Positions 8,083 through 16,373 are shown, numbered from the stretch's first letter. The stretch is 64,000 bases of DNA from Paenibacillus sp. OK003 (GCF_900109515.1 NZ_FOBD01000016.1:1-64000); one strand, 5' to 3'. Notes: generated by a model not told the origin, from the letters alone. Made by a program: numbers and translations.

Positions 8083-9568
8083 CTCCCCAAGCTTCCTGTA
8101 GATCCTTGACGGCATCGTCAAGGCCACTGAGTTCCAGTAACGGCTCCGCTGTACAGATGAATTGCATCTGCAGCGAGTCGTTTTCTTTTGCCGCCTTTAA
8201 GGCGGTAATACTTTCAGAACGATTAATCGCTTCAGTCACGCGCAGCAGAGAGCCCAAGCGATGGGCATGCCGTTCATCCGAATCCTTGAGAATGTCCTTG
8301 TGCTTATGCAGCAGCTGGGGCGTTCTTTTTTTGGGATGATAATCCGCTGCAACGGCACTCAGGATGGTCTCCCGGTGAGATAGTCCGTAGATGCTTGCAT
8401 TCATGATCCAATAAGCCGAGTGCTGGGGATACCGGAAGTAGTTAATCTGTTTTCCAGCCATGTGCAGCATGGAGACCGTGTACAGAATCCGGGCATCCGC
8501 TGGATCGGGAGCACTACCTTGCAGGGCAGTATACAGGGTAAGCGCATCATGGTGAATCCGATTCAGACGTTTCTCCGGAATGGGTGGGCCAAAATGAATG
8601 AAGTTGCGAATGCTGTCCCGCAGCGCATCTGGCACGACCGGCTTACCTTCAGCCAGGAGATCCCTTAGCAAACCATCCCGTAATCCCGCTCCGCTCACGA
8701 CATAACGATCCCCTTGGATGATTCGGAAGACCGTCCGCAATATGAGTACACCTGGAACAATAATGTCGGCACGATCCTTGGCAAGTCCGGGTACTTTCTT
8801 GCGTTGTGCCGAGGTTAGATGTGGCAAAGAACGAGCGATATTTTCCATCTCTTCTGCACCGATTTCATAATGATGCGTAACCGGTAGTGAGTATTGTGTT
8901 CTCTTCTGCTCCACTTTGGCCAGTGTACGCATGGTGCCACCAAGTCCAATGAGAGGTAGTCCGGGATGCTGTGTAACCCAATCCTGATCGCTTAATGCCT
9001 GTATAACTTCATTACATAGTGCAGCCGCATTTGCCTCAGTCCACTGATCTTCTCCACCATAACGGGCATGAGAGTTAACCGCACCAATAGGCAGAGAGAT
9101 GCTGTGCAGTCTTTTTCGATTACGGAATACAGTGATCTCGGTACTGCCGCCGCCAATATCCACGACATAACCATCCGCCAGATCAATCGATTGAGTGACA
9201 CCTAGGAAACCGTAATAGGCTTCCTGATCACCGGATACACATTCGATGGTAAGTCCCGTCTCGGCTTCCAACCAACCTATAATTTCTGGGGCATTACCTG
9301 CATTCCGAATGGCAGCCGTAGCTGCAGCCCGGATAAGCTTGGTTTGATATGCTTCGCAAGTAGCCCTAAATTGTCGCAAAATCGTAATGGCCTTGTCCAG
9401 TGAATGTCGCAGGATGGTTCCGTCTTGTTCAACTACATTGCTTAGACGAGCGGCATATTTGTCTTCATGAATGATGCGATAGGCTCCATCCTGGTCGAGT
9501 TCATAAATAACCAGACGAATGGAATTGGAGCCGATATCGATGATTCCGAGTATTTCGTTATGTGTCAT
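8042..9568 (-). CDS. ppx: Exopolyphosphatase, Ppx/GppA family with HD-like C-terminal domain
   Basis: 508 residues. The actin-like ATPase fold shows phosphate loops GIIDIGSNSIRLVIYELD near the start and VVDIGGGSTEITVF near residue 140. The C-terminal part (from about 320) resembles the HD-domain extension of long Ppx proteins (HHDALTLYTAL, MLHMAGKQINYF). It removes terminal phosphate from polyphosphate and may also act on pppGpp. Of two in-frame ATGs, 9568 is preferred because the first (9574) overlaps the AAGGAG ribosome site. It reads from the same direction as the small membrane gene 20 bases upstream. Confidence 0.94.
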   Translation of the reverse strand: MTHNEILGIIDIGSNSIRLVIYELDQDGAYRIIHEDKYAARLSNVVEQDGTILRHSLDKAITILRQFRATCEAYQTKLIRAAATAAIRNAGNAPEIIGWLEAETGLTIECVSGDQEAYYGFLGVTQSIDLADGYVVDIGGGSTEITVFRNRKRLHSISLPIGAVNSHARYGGEDQWTEANAAALCNEVIQALSDQDWVTQHPGLPLIGLGGTMRTLAKVEQKRTQYSLPVTHHYEIGAEEMENIARSLPHLTSAQRKKVPGLAKDRADIIVPGVLILRTVFRIIQGDRYVVSGAGLRDGLLRDLLAEGKPVVPDALRDSIRNFIHFGPPIPEKRLNRIHHDALTLYTALQGSAPDPADARILYTVSMLHMAGKQINYFRYPQHSAYWIMNASIYGLSHRETILSAVAADYHPKKRTPQLLHKHKDILKDSDERHAHRLGSLLRVTEAINRSESITALKAAKENDSLQMQFICTAEPLLELSGLDDAVKDLQEAWGVTLTHSIQQASRE

Positions 9569-9594
9569 AAGCATCTCCTTCTACAGAGGTTAAT

Positions 9595-9849
9595 CTACCC
9601 GACTTTCAGCAAGGCAGCCATGGCTTCCGGTGAACCCGGAGGCGTCGAGGAGAAGGGCGTGGTCAGCATGACCACAATGATGAAGACGATAAAGCAGGCA
9701 AACAGAATGCAACTTACAGCAAAGCCGCGATTGCTTTTCTTCATAAACAGTCGAATACCTGTAACGAATAGAAGTACCGTAATGGCTACCAGAACGATAG
9801 AAATTGCAAAATAGGCTACACCATACAGCGATTTAAAAAAAGATTCCAT
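9595..9849 (-). CDS. Small two-helix membrane protein
   Basis: 84 residues with two membrane segments (AYFAISIVLVAITVLLFVTGI and FAVSCILFACFIVFIIVVML) joined by a short basic loop MKKSNRG, and a Pro-rich outer tail. I do not recognise a family. AAGGAG lies about 10 bases before the ATG. It sits 26 bases ahead of ppx on the same strand, so it is probably the first gene of a two-gene unit with it. Confidence 0.65.
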   Translation of the reverse strand: MESFFKSLYGVAYFAISIVLVAITVLLFVTGIRLFMKKSNRGFAVSCILFACFIVFIIVVMLTTPFSSTPPGSPEAMAALLKVG

Positions 9850-10085
9850 GTCTTCTGAACGCTCCTTAGATCCTCATATTTAAGCCTCTCCATACCATTC
9901 CTTAGTAGCATACGATAGTTTGATGCGTTTGAAAAGCAAACCAGGCGCCTGTTCCGACCTCGAACCAAGCTGACGGACCTTATACACGGAAAAGGGGCCC
10001 CAGCCTTGGACAGACATCCAAGAAAGCACGGCTTCTATTGAGTATGTATAAGGAAGGACTATTGTTCACGAAAGGAGATCAACCC

Positions 10086-10745
10086 ATGTCGAGACAGCTT
10101 GCAAGCAAATGGCTAAAGACAGAGGCGCTGTTGAAATATCCGGTAGCTGCTGTCCACATTCCACAGACGAAGGCGTTCAACTCGGGGAATCTGCTAAACA
10201 TGCTTAGTCATTATGGAATGGTGTATATCAAACCTGTTGTCGGTGGTGGTGGTTACGGTGTCATTAGAGTATCGGCAAGCGGAGGAACCTATCGGTACAC
10301 TCATATGAAAATAACCCGTTCTTTTACTCAGTTTGATCAGATGTACCGCTCCGTAATCCGTGTAAAAGCCAGACGGAGATACCTGATCCAGCAAGGCATT
10401 CATCTGGCGACCATTCAAGGCAGACCTATCGATTACAGAGTCAAGGTCGTCAAGACAGAAAGAGGCTGGGTATTCCGTTCTATGGTGGGACGGCTCGCTC
10501 GTCCAGGACTTGTCGTGACCAATATTAGCAAAGGAGGAACGATGCTGTCCGGCAGGAGAGCGCTCGCTCTGTCCCTACCTCATATTTCAGGAAAACATAA
10601 ACGTCGTGAGATGCGTTCACTGACACTCACCTGTACGAATATCATGGAAAGTCAGTTCCCGGGTGTGGGGCAGCTTGGCTTCGATTATGGACTGGATCAT
10701 TCAGGCAAGATATGGATTTTGGAAGTGAACACCAGACCGCAATGA
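10086..10745 (+). CDS. YheC/YheD-family ATP-grasp protein
   Basis: 219 residues. The start at 10086 is set by AAAGGAG ending 8 bases upstream; an earlier in-frame ATG lacks one. Features of the family are the glycine-rich ATP loop YIKPVVGGGGYGVIRV, IQQGIHLATIQGRPIDYRV, GVGQLGFDYGLD and the metal-binding end ILEVNTRPQ. YheC/D proteins are found with the spore coat in Bacillus; the ligase reaction is not established. The protein stops straight after EVNTRPQ, a few residues sooner than relatives I know, which may be a small natural truncation. A short hairpin (CTTGGA/TCCAAG, 10003-10022) lies upstream. Confidence 0.75.
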   Translation: MSRQLASKWLKTEALLKYPVAAVHIPQTKAFNSGNLLNMLSHYGMVYIKPVVGGGGYGVIRVSASGGTYRYTHMKITRSFTQFDQMYRSVIRVKARRRYLIQQGIHLATIQGRPIDYRVKVVKTERGWVFRSMVGRLARPGLVVTNISKGGTMLSGRRALALSLPHISGKHKRREMRSLTLTCTNIMESQFPGVGQLGFDYGLDHSGKIWILEVNTRPQ

Positions 10746-10927
10746 AAATGGCTAAAAAAGCTAAAATAATCCAAAGAATTTCCGATAGTAATATAGAAGG
10801 AAACAAGATGGAAAACGTTTGAATTTTAACCATGAAGGGTAATTTACTCGCATCAACTCTTGAAACTATGAATTTATTCTAAAAAAAAAATGCTCTGATA
10901 ATCGTTCTGTTCGATAGGTTATGATCC

Positions 10928-11027
10928 TGTGTATAAATACTGTCCACACTATCCACGTTGATCAATCAACATTTTTACCATTTATCAACAAACTATACAC
11001 AGGATTTCCACATGATGTTGTGGATAA
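10928..11027 (+). promoter_or_regulatory. Cluster of DnaA boxes in front of sda
   Basis: Nine-base sites close to TTATCCACA: TGTGTATAA (10928-10936), CTGTCCACA (10940-10948), CTATCCACG (10949-10957), TTATCAACA (10982-10990), CTATACACA (10993-11001), ATTTCCACA (11004-11012) and the perfect TGTGGATAA (11019-11027). In B. subtilis DnaA binds a box cluster ahead of sda and activates it, linking replication status to sporulation. Confidence 0.85.
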
Positions 11028-11036
11028 CAAGAACGC

Positions 11037-11065
11037 TTGTTCTCTTTATAAATCTCTGATATGAT
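11037..11065 (+). promoter_or_regulatory. Sigma-A promoter of sda
   Basis: TTGTTC (11037-11042), 17-base spacer, TATGAT (11060-11065). Transcription should start near 11072, leaving a ~30-base leader that contains AAAGGAAAGG. The ATG at 11061 lies inside the -10 box and so cannot be the sda start. Confidence 0.75.
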
Positions 11066-11102
11066 AGTTTTGAGGAAAAAAAAGGAAAGGTTGTGGCGGG
11101 AA

Positions 11103-11246
11103 ATGGCTATGTTATCCGATGAGATGTTGTTGGATTCCTACCATAAGGCGATTGAGTTGAATCTCGAACGAGATTTCATCGCACTGCTGTTGGCAGAAAT
11201 CCATAAGCGCAAACTGGGTACCGACGTATCTGCCATTCTTCACTAG
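11103..11246 (+). CDS. sda: Sporulation histidine kinase inhibitor Sda
   Basis: 47 residues: MAMLSDEMLLDSYHKAIELN and then LERDFIALLLAEIHKRKLG. This is the antiparallel helical hairpin of Sda, matching B. subtilis Sda ([23 protein letters not shown]) along nearly its whole length. Sda binds KinA/KinB and blocks phosphorelay signalling when replication is disturbed. The start at 11103 is preferred to the in-frame ATG at 11061, which falls in the promoter; AAAGGAAAGG (11081-11090) precedes it. A DnaA-box cluster lies directly upstream, the same arrangement as in Bacillus. The next hairpin terminator on this strand is at 11520. Confidence 0.92.
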   Translation: MAMLSDEMLLDSYHKAIELNLERDFIALLLAEIHKRKLGTDVSAILH

Positions 11247-11267
11247 AGATCCTCATTGCAGGCAATG

Positions 11268-11519
11268 TTACAGGTTTCCGGACATGTCCCATAGATTGAC
11301 AGGCCATAGCGTGGTTGTCTGACAATGGTGACAGTACATCATATGATTGCAAACGTTTTCCGCTTCGTCTGCCGTGTCAGAGGAAGTTTGAATGACGTAA
11401 GGGCTGTATGGTCCGGTGTAATCGTCCAATTTGCCGCATTCTGACAGTCCCTGAAGGCAGTGGGGACAAGCCTGCTCCGGTACAACCAGACCGTTACACA
11501 GCGGGCATATATAAGACAA
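11268..11519 (-). CDS. Small zinc-ribbon protein
   Basis: About 83 residues starting at TTG, directly after AGGAGGGAT; a longer ATG reading (11546) has no ribosome site. Two cysteine pairs near the start (CPLC and CPHC, 13 residues apart) make a zinc ribbon, and a second set CNHMMYCHHC follows near residue 60. I do not recognise a named family. The ribosome site lies inside the stem of a hairpin (11520-11563) that also works as a terminator on the other strand, so translation may be conditional. It is 84 bases downstream of the ferredoxin-NADP reductase gene on the same strand. Confidence 0.65.
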   Translation of the reverse strand: MSYICPLCNGLVVPEQACPHCLQGLSECGKLDDYTGPYSPYVIQTSSDTADEAENVCNHMMYCHHCQTTTLWPVNLWDMSGNL

Positions 11520-11569
11520 GGGTATCCCTCCTGATGTTGAATTCATTCAGGAGTAAGATACCCTTTTTT
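11520..11569 (+). terminator. Terminator (plus strand) that also masks a ribosome site (minus strand)
   Basis: GGGTATC and CTCCTGA pair with TCAGGAG and GATACCC, followed by TTTTTTG on the plus strand. On the minus strand the same stem contains the AGGAGGG of the zinc-ribbon gene, whose TTG start begins just outside it at 11519. Confidence 0.75.
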
Positions 11570-11603
11570 GTGTCTTTTATGTTCTATAGTATTCCAAAAG
11601 GAA

Positions 11604-12605
11604 TTAGCGCTTCATGTTACTGCTGTGTCCCGGGGACAACTTGGCGTCTGGGTCAAAATAAACCTTGGCATTGTTGACTGCGGTTGGCGCTTCACCGAAT
11701 CCGACAGCAATCAGCTTCAGCTTGCCTGGATAAGTTGTAATATCTCCGGCAGCGTAGATACCCGGAATGGAAGTTTCCATGCGGGAATCGACCACGATGG
11801 AATTGCTATCAATTTCGATGCCCCATTCTGCGATAGGTCCCAGGGAGGAGACAAAGCCGAAATTGACGATTACATCATCAACTTCAATTTCCTGTGTTTC
11901 CTTCGTTTTGACGTGAGCCAGAGTCAACTTGGTAATGCGGTCTTCACCGTGAAGTTCCGTAATTTCGGTAGGTGTAACGATGTTCACCTTGGAATTCATC
12001 AGGTTTTCGACACTGTGCTCATGCGCGCGGAATTTGTCGCGGCGATGGATCAGGGTTACTTGCTCAGCGATCGGCTCGAGCATAAGCGCCCAGTCTACAG
12101 CGGAGTCCCCGCCACCGCTGATCAGTACTTTTTTGCCGGCAAAGGCGTTCAGGTCACTGATGAAGTAGTGCAGATTGGTTTTTTCGAATTTGGCCGCACC
12201 CTCAAGCTCCAGACGACGGGGTTCGAATGCACCCACACCCGCAGTGATAATTACGGCTTTGGCGTGATATTCATTCACATCGGTTTTTACGACGAAGTGG
12301 CGTTCTTCTAATTTCTCTACCGATACAACCTTTTCTTCAAGACGGATGTTCGGGTTAAAATGGCTCATTTGCTCCACCAGATTATTCACCAGCTCCTGAG
12401 CAGTAACTTTTGGGAATCCGGCTACATCATAGATGAATTTTTCGGGATAGAGGGCGGCAAGTTGTCCACCAAGTTGTGGCATACTTTCAACCAGCGTAAC
12501 GGATGCCTGACGCATCCCTCCGTAAAACGCGGCGAACAGACCCGCAGGGCCGCCACCAATAATAAGCAAATCGGTCATGTTATGACCGGCAGTTTGTGCA
12601 GTCAA
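11604..12605 (-). CDS. yumC: Ferredoxin/flavodoxin-NADP+ reductase, thioredoxin reductase-like type
   Basis: 333 residues. FAD motif LLIIGGGPAGLFAAFYGG near the start, NADPH motif VLISGGGDSAVDWALML near residue 165, and C-terminal FAD contact GIYAAGDITTYPGKLKLIAVGFGEAP. There is no CxxC redox pair in the NADPH domain, which separates this group from thioredoxin reductase. It moves electrons between NADPH and ferredoxin or flavodoxin. Start is TTG at 12605 with AGAAAGGTG 10 bases before it; the ATG ten codons in is an alternative. It is divergent from the NADH dehydrogenase gene, as yumC/yumB are close neighbours in B. subtilis. Confidence 0.92.
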   Translation of the reverse strand: MTAQTAGHNMTDLLIIGGGPAGLFAAFYGGMRQASVTLVESMPQLGGQLAALYPEKFIYDVAGFPKVTAQELVNNLVEQMSHFNPNIRLEEKVVSVEKLEERHFVVKTDVNEYHAKAVIITAGVGAFEPRRLELEGAAKFEKTNLHYFISDLNAFAGKKVLISGGGDSAVDWALMLEPIAEQVTLIHRRDKFRAHEHSVENLMNSKVNIVTPTEITELHGEDRITKLTLAHVKTKETQEIEVDDVIVNFGFVSSLGPIAEWGIEIDSNSIVVDSRMETSIPGIYAAGDITTYPGKLKLIAVGFGEAPTAVNNAKVYFDPDAKLSPGHSSNMKR

Positions 12606-12938
12606 GAATCAACAACACCTTTCTTATTTTTAATAGGTAGTTAACAGAAATAATAAAGCCGGGTACGTATGGTAACCAGCGTTTGTTGCTGAACTGTCTT
12701 TCTCATTATAAACGGTGTAAACGGGGTTGCAAAGTTGGCAGTTTGATGAATCTGGGAACAATAGATGAAGATCAGGTGAGAATAGGATGAAATTGGAAAT
12801 GAAAGGTTATGAAAAATAACAAAAAAAACCTTGATCTTTGCCACAAATACAGATATCCTTGACCTGTACTATGTGTTTTTTTTGTCTAATTAAGCCTCAA
12901 TTTGTAATGTGAAGACAATACCCGCGTTTTGTTGAATC

Positions 12939-12956
12939 TTGTGTATAATTTCACAA
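12939..12956. promoter_or_regulatory. Rex-like operator upstream of ndh
   Basis: TTGTGTATAATTTCACAA matches the Rex palindrome TTGTGAA-N4-TTCACAA at all but one base and overlaps a TATAAT (12944-12949). Rex senses the NADH/NAD+ ratio and represses ndh in B. subtilis. It is 158 bases upstream of the ndh start. The rest of the 509-base gap between the two divergent genes shows no gene. Confidence 0.75.
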
Positions 12957-13114
12957 TTTTAATCGATAACTTGCATGCAAAAAGTTCAAATAAATTCGCG
13001 AAGTTAACATTTGTCGTCATAATGGATAAGACCTCATCAATATGGGTAAGTAAGAGCCTTTTTACAACAAAACAATCGAATGGCTGATGCAATGAAACCG
13101 GAAGGGGTATAGAC

Positions 13115-14308
13115 ATGAGCAGTATTCCCAAAATCGTCATCCTCGGCGCGGGCTATGGCGGGATTCTGACAGCCCAGCGGCTGCAGAAGGAATTGAACTA
13201 TAACGAGGCCGATGTCACATTGGTGAACCGGCATGATTATCATTATATCACTACACATCTACATATGCCGGCAGCCGGCACAGATACCATTGAACATGCA
13301 AGGGTCCCGATTTCGAAGCTGATTGACGAGTTCAAGATTGATCTGGTCAAATCTTCGGTGAAGGAGATCCGCCTGCAGGATCGGAAGATTATTCTGGAGG
13401 ATGGCACGTTATCCTATGATTATCTGATTATTGGATTGGGTGGAGAACCGGAGACCTTTGGTATTCCTGGCATGCTTGATCATGCCATGACCATTCGCAG
13501 CATTAACTCCGTCAGAATGATTCGTGAGCATATCGAATACCAGTTTGCCATGTACAAAAACGATAATAAACGTAACCGCATTCGTTTTGTCGTGGGTGGG
13601 GCTGGCTTCAGTGGTGTCGAATTCGTGGCTGAACTTGCGGATCGCATTCCTCAGCTTTGCAAGGAATTCGACGTGAATCCCAAAAATGTGCACATCTATA
13701 ATGTGGAAGCAGCGCCTTCAGCTCTGCCTGGCTTTGACCCGGAACTGGTTGAGCATGCAATGAACGTGCTGAAGAAAAAAGGTGTTACTTTCAAAATCGG
13801 TGTTCCGATCAAGCAATGTCTGCCAGATGGCGTCATTGTGGGTGAAGGAGAAAAAATCGATGCAGCAACGGTCGTATGGACCGGCGGTATCCGTGGGAAT
13901 GCTTTGCTTGAGCAGGCAGGCCTTGAAGTAATGCGTGGACGGGTGAAGGTTGATGAATTCCTTCGTGCCCCAGGGCATGAGCACGTCTATGTCATCGGTG
14001 ACAATTCACTCGTGTTCAACAACGAAGGGCGCCCATATCCACCTACAGCTCAGATCGCGATGCAGCAAGGTGTTAACTGCGCCAAAAACGTTGTCGCTGC
14101 CATCCGCAAGAAGCAGCCGCAGCCTTTTGTGTTTACAAGTAAAGGTACGGTTGCGTCACTGGGGAAAGGCGAAGCGATCGCCGTCGTAGGCGGCAAGAAA
14201 TACAAGGGATGGAAAGCGGCTCAGCTGAAAAAGCTGGTGGATCTCCGGTACTTGTTTATCATTGGTGGCATTCCTTTGGTTCTGAAGAAAGGGCGGTTTT
14301 TTGGATGA
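13115..14308 (+). CDS. ndh: Type II NADH:quinone oxidoreductase
   Basis: 397 residues, normal for NDH-2. FAD motif IVILGAGYGGILTAQRLQ at residues 7-24, NAD motif RFVVGGAGFSGVEFVAELAD near residue 160, and GHEHVYVIGDNSLVFN with QIAMQQGVN toward the end, the conserved FAD and quinone-site strands. It feeds electrons from NADH to menaquinone without pumping protons, at the membrane face. The ATG at 13115 follows GGAAGGGG. A Rex-like operator upstream suggests NADH-responsive expression. Its stop overlaps the start of the next gene (ATGA at 14305-14308). Confidence 0.94.
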   Translation: MSSIPKIVILGAGYGGILTAQRLQKELNYNEADVTLVNRHDYHYITTHLHMPAAGTDTIEHARVPISKLIDEFKIDLVKSSVKEIRLQDRKIILEDGTLSYDYLIIGLGGEPETFGIPGMLDHAMTIRSINSVRMIREHIEYQFAMYKNDNKRNRIRFVVGGAGFSGVEFVAELADRIPQLCKEFDVNPKNVHIYNVEAAPSALPGFDPELVEHAMNVLKKKGVTFKIGVPIKQCLPDGVIVGEGEKIDAATVVWTGGIRGNALLEQAGLEVMRGRVKVDEFLRAPGHEHVYVIGDNSLVFNNEGRPYPPTAQIAMQQGVNCAKNVVAAIRKKQPQPFVFTSKGTVASLGKGEAIAVVGGKKYKGWKAAQLKKLVDLRYLFIIGGIPLVLKKGRFFG

Positions 14309-14559
14309 GACATTGCAGTGTTCAGGTCAGAGGACTACTCACACGCGAAGAACTGGATCGTTACAACGCCCTGATGCAGGTTGGCGGTTATCTGGAGGAA
14401 CAGGATCAGTATGATCTGGCTTATATCGTTCAGAAGGAAGTGGATATTCTCATTTTGCCTGCCATTGAGCGGCTTAAGGAGAAGGGACGTGACCGTGACC
14501 GGGCAACAGCTGAGTTTTTGGAATCTCTGAAAGCGGTTGATGAAGAGGAGCAGGATTAG
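14305..14559 (+). CDS. Small hypothetical protein translationally coupled to ndh
   Basis: 84 residues, charged and predicted mostly helical: LTREELDRYNALMQVGGYLE and then YIVQKEVDILILPAIERLKE. There is no membrane segment. The ATG shares four bases with the ndh stop codon (ATGA), so translation is almost certainly coupled. I do not recognise the family. A function tied to the dehydrogenase is inference from position only. The dispersed structured element begins 24 bases after its stop. Confidence 0.7.
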   Translation: MRHCSVQVRGLLTREELDRYNALMQVGGYLEEQDQYDLAYIVQKEVDILILPAIERLKEKGRDRDRATAEFLESLKAVDEEEQD

Positions 14560-14582
14560 AGACTATAAGTTGAACTAAAGAT

Positions 14583-14733
14583 ATTTACACATACACTTCA
14601 ATGACAGAATAACCTTACAATCGCTGTTATCCCCAGATTTTTTGATTCCCTTTTGTTAAAGGGAAAATCCGGTGATAAAGGCGAACGCTTCGCTTTTTCA
14701 GGTTTTTTCTGTCCTTTCCGTTTTTGTATAAAT
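14583..14733 (-). repeat. Dispersed structured intergenic element, copy B
   Basis: Full copy in reverse orientation, 151 bases. Ends ATTTACACA and TGTATAAAT pair (one G-U). The next stem pairs GACAGAA-AACC with GGTT-TTCTGTC. The conserved GCGAAGCGTTCGCC and ATCTGGGGATAACAGCGAT are present, and the inner hairpin is TTCCCTTT/AAAGGGAA. It lies between the ndh unit and the shared terminator. Confidence 0.85.
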
Positions 14734-14793
14734 AAATAGTTCAAACGATATAGATCTAAATCAAGCTTGAGGTGGTAGAATATTGATACATAT

Positions 14794-14841
14794 AAAGCAC
14801 CGCTGATCCTCTCCTTAATGGAGGTATCGCGGTGCTTTTTG
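14794..14841. terminator. Bidirectional terminator between ndh unit and hemQ
   Basis: AAAGCACCGC pairs with GCGGTGCTTT, with an inner CTCC/GGAG pairing and T-runs usable from both sides. hemQ ends at 14855 from the right. Confidence 0.8.
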
Positions 14842-14854
14842 TAATTTATCCGAT

Positions 14855-15601
14855 TTACAGCTTGAGCATCTCTTCCAATGTTGCTTCGTTCAGCAGACTT
14901 CCCACATAGAAAGAACCGAATTCGCCATAACGGGCACTGACTTCATCAAAGCGCATCTCGTAAACGAGCTTCTTGAACTGAAGTGCATCATCCGCAAACA
15001 ACGTAACGCCCCATTCCCAGTCGTCGAAACCAACGGAACCGGTAATGATCTGTTTCACTTTGCCAGCGTAACTGCGACCAATCATGCCGTGGCTGCGCAT
15101 CATCGTACGACGCTCGTCCATCGACAGCATGTACCAGTTGTCGTTCAGCTCGCGTTTTTTGTTCATCGGGTAGAAGCAGATGTATTGCCGCTGTGGCAGG
15201 ACCGGTTTGAGACGGGCGATAATTTCCGGGTTCTGCATAGGGTCTTCGCCCTCTTTGCCAAGATAATTGCTCAGTTCCACTACACTGACATAAGAATATG
15301 ATTTGGTGGTGTACTGCGCAAACATCGTTTTGTTAAACGCGTTCTCAACGGCCTTCAGATCTTCCAGCGTTTCACGCAAATGCATCATAACAAGGTCAGC
15401 CTTTTGTCCCACAACGGTATAAACGACAGTGCTTCCTTTGGATGAATCCTCTACTGCTTTCCATTCCTTCCAGAATGCCTGAAGCTCGTCCAGTGCTACG
15501 GCGCGTTCCTCATCATCGGCTGCTTTCCAGGCGGCCCAGTTAATCGAGCGGAAGTCATGCAGGGCGTACCAGCCCTCCAGTGTTGATGCGGCTTCGTTCA
15601 T
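14855..15601 (-). CDS. hemQ: Coproheme decarboxylase HemQ
   Basis: 248 residues, a chlorite dismutase-like fold. It makes haem b from coproheme by two oxidative decarboxylations, the last step of the coproporphyrin-dependent route of Gram-positives. The catalytic Tyr144 is in CFYPMNKKRE and the haem-ligand His171 is in RSHGMIGRSYAGK, both at the positions expected from Firmicute HemQ. The ATG at 15601 follows GGAGG. The gene is single here, with the YuiB-like gene divergent and a shared terminator downstream. No other haem gene is in view. Confidence 0.95.
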   Translation of the reverse strand: MNEAASTLEGWYALHDFRSINWAAWKAADDEERAVALDELQAFWKEWKAVEDSSKGSTVVYTVVGQKADLVMMHLRETLEDLKAVENAFNKTMFAQYTTKSYSYVSVVELSNYLGKEGEDPMQNPEIIARLKPVLPQRQYICFYPMNKKRELNDNWYMLSMDERRTMMRSHGMIGRSYAGKVKQIITGSVGFDDWEWGVTLFADDALQFKKLVYEMRFDEVSARYGEFGSFYVGSLLNEATLEEMLKL

Positions 15602-15831
15602 TGAATTGATTCCTCCTGCAGGTTATATTTCCAAATCCCGGTAAGGGACGGTTGAGTGCTTTATCGTCTTCATTGTATCCCAACAGGAAGTAGAAGGGCA
15701 AATGAAGAGAAGGTGAATATAGGGAAATTTGTCCAGAAAGTTCGTTGCTTCGCCACATTTTTTGCGGTACACTATCTACTATCCGTAGTAAGAGAAACCG
15801 AGTCAGTGAAAGAAGAGGTGAACGTCACCCG

Positions 15832-16125
15832 ATGCAGTTTATACCTGTGCTGGTATTAATGGTGTTATTTTTCGTTATGATGTTTGGTATCGGTTTCATT
15901 CTGAATATGCTGATGAAGACAACCTGGTTTCCTTCCTATCTGTTCATTATTGTCATTCTGCCTGTCGTCGTGTATTCCTTATGGGATCATACGGCATCGT
16001 TGATGTCGCATCTGGGTTCTTTCCATATTGTAGACTATATGACGGGCGTAGCTGGACTTGCTGGAGCGGTCATCAGTGGCTGGGCCATTCGCAAACTTCG
16101 TCTGGGTGGGTACAAAATGTTTTAA
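15832..16125 (+). CDS. YuiB-like small membrane protein
   Basis: 97 residues, beginning MQFIPVLVLMVLFFVMMFGI. Three membrane segments, the motif GIGFILNML, and the ending GYKMF. These resemble B. subtilis YuiB, which lies near yumBC there, and this copy is also close to the yumC and ndh homologues. Function is unknown. The start at 15832 is preferred to an upstream ATG (15745) because the extra 29 residues are very basic and lack membrane character, while AGAGGTGA precedes 15832. Confidence 0.72.
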   Translation: MQFIPVLVLMVLFFVMMFGIGFILNMLMKTTWFPSYLFIIVILPVVVYSLWDHTASLMSHLGSFHIVDYMTGVAGLAGAVISGWAIRKLRLGGYKMF

Positions 16126-16172
16126 TCGGCTAGCCAATTTGGCAGCAAACGCTGGACTGCATTTTCCGTAAA

Positions 16173-16221
16173 GGTCTTGCCTTTGTCGTAAACGCTTACG
16201 AGTGCAAAGGGAAGGCTTTTT
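16173..16221 (+). terminator. Long-stem terminator after YuiB-like gene
   Basis: CCTTTG-TCGTAA pairs with TTACGA-CAAAGG around an ACGC loop, extended by GTCTT/AAGGC, and ends CTTTTTGG. The loop region GTAAACGCTTAC also looks like a cre half-match, but the hairpin explains it better. Confidence 0.75.
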
Positions 16222-16373
16222 GGCATGCATCCAAAAAATGTGCATGATTGTTCGGACATGTCTCATATATATATGGATAACATTTCTCCATATGTTTACT
16301 TGTGTTCTAAGGCTGTAGCTTTTATAGTAATCTAGCAACTCTGCGAAAACGTGAATGCTGTCGACCTAGGACG

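Noticed and set aside
10928..11027. DnaA-box cluster as a chromosomal replication origin
   Set aside because: No dnaA, dnaN or AT-rich unwinding module is present, and sda follows at once, where such boxes are expected.
11568..12311. 247-codon plus-strand frame opposite the ferredoxin-NADP reductase gene
   Set aside because: A shadow of a certain gene; no ribosome site and no domain.
12641..12844. 67-codon minus-strand frame in the ndh upstream gap
   Set aside because: Low-complexity, AT-rich, no ribosome site and no conserved look.
16187..16200. CGTAAACGCTTACG as a cre site
   Set aside because: It is the loop and upper stem of a strong terminator, and no promoter lies next to it.
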